A stretch of DNA of 9,957 nt, from the NCBI GenBank assembly GCA_020200995.1, contig JAIVHQ010000009.1:1-9957 (forward strand), written 5' to 3'. Below, one piece after another: positions 7,530 to 9,957 of this stretch; within the stretch, counting starts at the first letter, position 1; each line of letters opens with the position of its first letter. The DNA comes from Flavobacteriales bacterium. GTDB lineage: Bacteria > Bacteroidota > Bacteroidia > Flavobacteriales_D > Cryomorphaceae. Below the pieces are notes generated by a model, which saw only the letters and a list, made by a program, of their open reading frames with translations, did not search any database and had not been told where the DNA came from. The position numbers and the translations under genes are program-made.

Positions 7530-8672
7530 TTAATGGTGAGCTTCCTGGGTCGCATCTCCGAAGTAGAGCGCGGCTAAAAGGGTGAATACATACGCTTGAA
7601 GAAACGCCACAAGAAGTTCGATAAAGAACATGAAGATCATGAACAAGGTACTGCCGATGCCCACACCAACTTCTGCCCCTACACCCGCCTGGCTAAAAAT
7701 CAACACAAGTGAAACAAAAGACAGAATAATAATGTGACCGGCAGTGATGTTAGCCGTAAGACGAATCATCAGCACTGCGGGCTTGATAAAGATCCCGAGT
7801 ACCTCGATAGGCACCAGAATAAACTTGATGGGAAGAGGCACTCCGGGAGGCCAGAGTAAATGGCCCCAGTAATGCTTGTTTCCGCTGAATGTGGTGATGA
7901 TAAATACGATGGCTGCCAGCACAAGGGTGACCGATATCGTTCCTGTCACGTTAAAGCCACCTATGAAGGGAATGAGGCCGAGCATGTTCGCGATCCAGAT
8001 GAAAAAGAAAACCGTCAAAAGGAAAGGCATGTACCGATCGGCCTTGTGTGCACCTATGGAAGGTATGGCGACTTCATCCCTGATGAAGAGCACAAGCGGC
8101 TCCATGAAAGATTGAAGTCCTTTCGGGGCCTGGCCTTTTCGTTTTCCATATGCCCTGGCCATAGAAACGAAGATGAGAAGAAGAATGGCACAGGTCAGAA
8201 ATAATCCCGCCACACTTTTGGTAATCGAGAGGTCGGTGACAGTAGCATTAACCACTTCGCCTGTTTCAGGATCGAAGCTGACTCCGCCGTCGGGGCCCGT
8301 CATATAGATGTGCTCGTGGTACATTACATAATCACCGTGTTTAAAGTAATGCTCATCTGCAACTTCTCCGTTGGGGGTTGTATTTTCGAAATGGTGCTCA
8401 TTGTGGTAAAAGTGGCTGCTCGAGAACACATCAATTCCGTTGTCGCTGTAAACGATGATTGGCAGATAGATGGTTAAGTCACCTATAAAGTGTATTTCGT
8501 GCGCATCAGCGATGTGGTGCATAATCATTTCTCCGGCGTCGAAACCCTTTGACTCTTCATCTATTTCGCGGGTGGAGTCTTGAGCGCTGAGTGAAAATGA
8601 ACAGACCGCCGTGAGGGCTAACACAGCGAAGAACCGGGTAAAGCGCTGAGCAATAATTTTTTTGTCAAGCAT
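7530..8672 (-). CDS. atpB: ATP synthase Fo a subunit with long N-terminal extension
   Basis: Subunit a is the stator channel through which protons reach the c ring. The membrane domain (about 150-372) includes the essential arginine R304 in LMIRLTANITAGHIII and the C-terminal ELLVAFLQAYVFTLLAALYF. At 380 residues it is much longer than the E. coli protein because of an N-terminal extension of about 140 residues: a signal-peptide-like start (FFAVLALTAVCSFSLSAQD) followed by a region with 12 His between residues 52 and 121. Bacteroidota AtpB proteins commonly have such an extension. It would lie outside the cytoplasmic membrane; its role is unknown to me. A promoter-like element lies about 46 nt upstream of the ATG. 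The gene is complete. Confidence 0.96.
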   Translation of the reverse strand: MLDKKIIAQRFTRFFAVLALTAVCSFSLSAQDSTREIDEESKGFDAGEMIMHHIADAHEIHFIGDLTIYLPIIVYSDNGIDVFSSSHFYHNEHHFENTTPNGEVADEHYFKHGDYVMYHEHIYMTGPDGGVSFDPETGEVVNATVTDLSITKSVAGLFLTCAILLLIFVSMARAYGKRKGQAPKGLQSFMEPLVLFIRDEVAIPSIGAHKADRYMPFLLTVFFFIWIANMLGLIPFIGGFNVTGTISVTLVLAAIVFIITTFSGNKHYWGHLLWPPGVPLPIKFILVPIEVLGIFIKPAVLMIRLTANITAGHIIILSFVSLVLIFSQAGVGAEVGVGIGSTLFMIFMFFIELLVAFLQAYVFTLLAALYFGDATQEAHH

Positions 8673-8717
8673 TTAAGGCTGTATTACGGACGAAAAGGGG
8701 TGCCCGAAAATCAGCTG

Positions 8718-8753
8718 CAAAGCTATGTATTTTATCGGCAACGAAGAACAAAA
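8718..8753 (-). promoter_or_regulatory. Bacteroidota-type promoter before atpB
   Basis: On the minus strand TAGCTTTG at 8725-8718 matches the Bacteroidota -7 consensus TAnnTTTG exactly. A TTTTG at 8753-8749 sits 23 nt upstream in the place of the -33 TTTG box. Transcription would start near 8711, leaving a leader of about 40 nt before atpB. It lies in the 115-nt gap between the AtpI-like gene and atpB, the longest gap in the cluster, so it may drive the core atp genes separately from the bactofilin and atpZ group. The match is by eye only. Confidence 0.6.
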
Positions 8754-8787
8754 GGAACGCTTTTTTATCGCCTCTTTTTTGATGTGT

Positions 8788-9180
8788 TCAGGGCGTTTCG
8801 TCCGATTTCATCGGATTTTTCATTCGCGGCAGCAAATCTCTGATTTCGGCAACCGTAAAGAGCACATAGGCAATCATGTAGCCTACAGCTGCAAATGCAA
8901 GCTCTTCGCGTGCCACGAGCCCGATCACAATGAGCAGAATGACTGAAAGAAAAAGCTTGACCGTTAGCGCTCCCATGAAATAGGCAACGAAGAGCTGAGC
9001 GCGCTTTTCATTGGCCGCTATCAATTGTTTGTGGACGATGTATGTGAGGACCGCAATAAAAGCCAAAGAGAGCCAATAAGAGAAAGGCACCTGTGCGTCG
9101 AGAAAATAATTCGCAGAAACGTAAGCCCCGAGTACATTGGCAGCAGTGAGAATAAGTAGTTTGATTAAAAATGAGCGCAT
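8788..9180 (-). CDS. AtpI-like four-helix membrane protein
   Basis: A 130-residue protein from ATG at 9180 (MRSFLIKLLILT). It has four hydrophobic helices at about 3-24, 34-50, 62-84 and 88-110, with short charged loops (HKQLIAANEKRAQ) and a charged tail (LLPRMKNPMKSDETP). Length, topology and its place directly before atpB fit the AtpI/ATP synthase I group, which helps assemble the c ring or handles Mg2+. The sequence is not conserved enough for me to use the name atpI with confidence. The ATG lies 5 nt after a TAA that ends the atpZ remnant. In the sequence as given it is also fused in frame to bactofilin through read-through codons; I think that fusion is a by-product of a deletion, not a real two-domain protein. 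Confidence 0.65.
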   Translation of the reverse strand: MRSFLIKLLILTAANVLGAYVSANYFLDAQVPFSYWLSLAFIAVLTYIVHKQLIAANEKRAQLFVAYFMGALTVKLFLSVILLIVIGLVAREELAFAAVGYMIAYVLFTVAEIRDLLPRMKNPMKSDETP

Positions 9181-9185
9181 AATCT

Positions 9186-9224
9186 TTATAAATCGCGGAC
9201 GTCTTTTATTACCAAATAGATCGC
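9186..9224 (-). pseudogene. 3' remnant of atpZ (AtpZ/AtpI family)
   Basis: In the frame next to the bactofilin frame, the bases 9224-9186 read AIYLVIKDVRDL followed by TAA, ending 5 nt before the AtpI-like start. This looks like the end of the last helix and tail of AtpZ, the two-helix protein that Bacteroidota usually encode between bactofilin and the AtpI-like gene. The rest of the gene, about 60 codons, is absent. The call rests on a short stretch plus expected gene order, so it is tentative. Confidence 0.5.
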
Positions 9225-9510
9225 AGGTCGATTTGAGCGACAGCAAGCCGTTCACTGTTATTTTGCCGCTTACTTGGCCTTCAATGTCGGCATTCTCGCA
9301 CTGTACTTCACCTTTTATGGTTCCCGTTGCACCTACCACGAGCCTCCCTTTCACTTTGATGTCGCCTTTCACGTTCCCGTCTATCCGGATGTTGCTGTCA
9401 GAGACTACAACGCCTTCTATATCGGTTCCTGAAACAATTCGATTCAATTTTTCGGCTGAGTGGGCCTCGTTTGTTTTTGACATATTTCCGGGGTTTGAAC
9501 TTTTAAACAT
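9225..9510 (-). CDS. bactofilin (polymer-forming cytoskeletal protein), C-terminus missing
   Basis: Bactofilins polymerise into filaments through a right-handed beta-helix of short repeats and act in cell shape and envelope organisation. The visible part has the usual lead-in (LNRIVSGTDIEGVVVSDSN), then IRIDGNVKGDIKVKGRLVVG, GTIKGEVQCENADIEGQVSG and ITVNGLLSLKST, ending about residue 95. Family members normally continue for about 35-40 residues with at least one further coil and a short tail. Here the sequence changes at about nt 9225 into the end of atpZ. The first ATG is at 9510, 20 nt after the TPR gene; another at 9483 (MSKTNEAH) is possible. The position ahead of the atp genes is typical of Bacteroidota. 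The beta-helix as written is incomplete. Confidence 0.88.
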
Positions 9511-9530
9511 GAGAATATTTTTAAGAACAG

Positions 9531-9956
9531 TTATAAATAATTTTCATTGAAGAACACGGTGTAAACGTCCGGATTCTTGTTCCTAAACAGTACTGTAAAG
9601 TTTTTTGTGGTGATGGTGAAGGTAGGGTATTTCTTCTCAACGAGTTCTTTAACAAGGCTTTTGTTTTTGGTAAAGGTGCTATAGTAATCCATTGCTGCCT
9701 CTTTGTTTGAGAAACTTCGCACGATTACTATCTGATGGCTTTTGTCAATGAAACTGTTGGTAACCCGCAGGTTGGCGGATTTGAAATATTCGGTGTTAAA
9801 TTGCGCCATGAGCTCTTTGATCTCCGTGGCGCTGGTATCGTACTCGGTTGAAACGCGCAGAAAAGACTCGATGGCATTGTCTTCGTCTTTGAGGCGTTCT
9901 TTATATATCAACCCGATATCGTAAAGTGCTTCGATGATTTCATTGTGCTTGACATT
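9531..9956 (-). CDS. TPR protein, C-terminal part, PorW/SprE-like (5' end outside window)
   Basis: The frame is open from the window edge to TAA at 9533-9531, giving 141 residues. It starts with a TPR motif (IIEALYDIGLIYKERLKDEDNAIESFLRV, residues about 7-35). From about residue 50 it has the C-terminal domain I associate with PorW/SprE lipoproteins of the type IX secretion and gliding system: FKSANLRVTNSFIDKSHQIV, IVRSFSNKEAAMDYY, then NFTVLFRN and VFFNENYL at the end. The assignment is from memory of the family and is not certain. Only about 12-15 residues separate the TPR from the C-terminal domain; I would expect a much longer stretch, so an in-frame deletion near nt 9825-9845 is possible. 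The bactofilin gene follows after 20 nt, probably in the same transcript. Confidence 0.7.
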   Translation of the reverse strand, partial: NVKHNEIIEALYDIGLIYKERLKDEDNAIESFLRVSTEYDTSATEIKELMAQFNTEYFKSANLRVTNSFIDKSHQIVIVRSFSNKEAAMDYYSTFTKNKSLVKELVEKKYPTFTITTKNFTVLFRNKNPDVYTVFFNENYL

Positions 9957-9957
9957 C

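Noticed and set aside
8788..9510. A novel bactofilin-membrane protein fusion of 240 residues
   Set aside because: The linking codons are an atpZ tail read in the wrong frame, and the downstream gene has its own ATG 5 nt after the atpZ stop.

Overview
The window comes from a Bacteroidota genome, most like Flavobacteriales or Cryomorphaceae relatives. The evidence is an ATP synthase locus of the form bactofilin - atpZ - atpI-like - atpB - atpE - atpF - atpH - atpA - atpG with no atpD or atpC after it, an AtpB with a signal-peptide-like start and a long His-rich N-terminal extension, a TAnnTTTG promoter box, start sites that mostly lack Shine-Dalgarno sequences, and a TPR protein that resembles PorW/SprE of the type IX secretion/gliding system. 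Base composition is balanced and coding is dense. I saw no tRNA, rRNA, CRISPR array or insertion sequence.

Layout: positions 2-448 (+) hold the end of a protein with five repeats of about 15 residues (beta-solenoid type). Positions 434-3966 (-) hold a very large membrane-bound sensor histidine kinase, now split into two frames. Positions 4007-4034 are a strong intrinsic terminator that closes the ATP synthase operon. Positions 4063-8672 (-) carry atpG, atpA, atpH, atpF, atpE and atpB. A good Bacteroidota promoter lies just before atpB, at 8718-8753. Positions 8788-9510 (-) carry an AtpI-like four-helix protein, a short 3' remnant of atpZ, and the start of a bactofilin. Positions 9531-9956 (-) are the C-terminal end of the PorW/SprE-like TPR protein. 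Apart from the solenoid gene everything runs on the minus strand. The F-type ATP synthase genes supply the Fo parts (a, b, c, with assembly helpers AtpI/AtpZ) and three F1 parts (alpha, gamma, delta); beta and epsilon would be encoded elsewhere, as is usual in Bacteroidota.

The main unusual feature is a series of apparent internal deletions. atpG keeps its normal N-terminus and its exact normal C-terminus but lacks about 110 residues between them. atpF lacks its membrane anchor and start codon. Bactofilin runs straight into the last codons of atpZ. The kinase changes frame where about 50 residues appear to be missing. The TPR protein seems to lack the stretch between its repeat and its C-terminal domain, and the solenoid protein ends in a tail that looks foreign. 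Meanwhile atpB, atpE, atpH and atpA are full length with no internal stops. Loss of slices from otherwise clean genes, several of them essential to one complex, fits collapsed assembly gaps or amplification chimeras better than biology. I found no convincing new biological system here.
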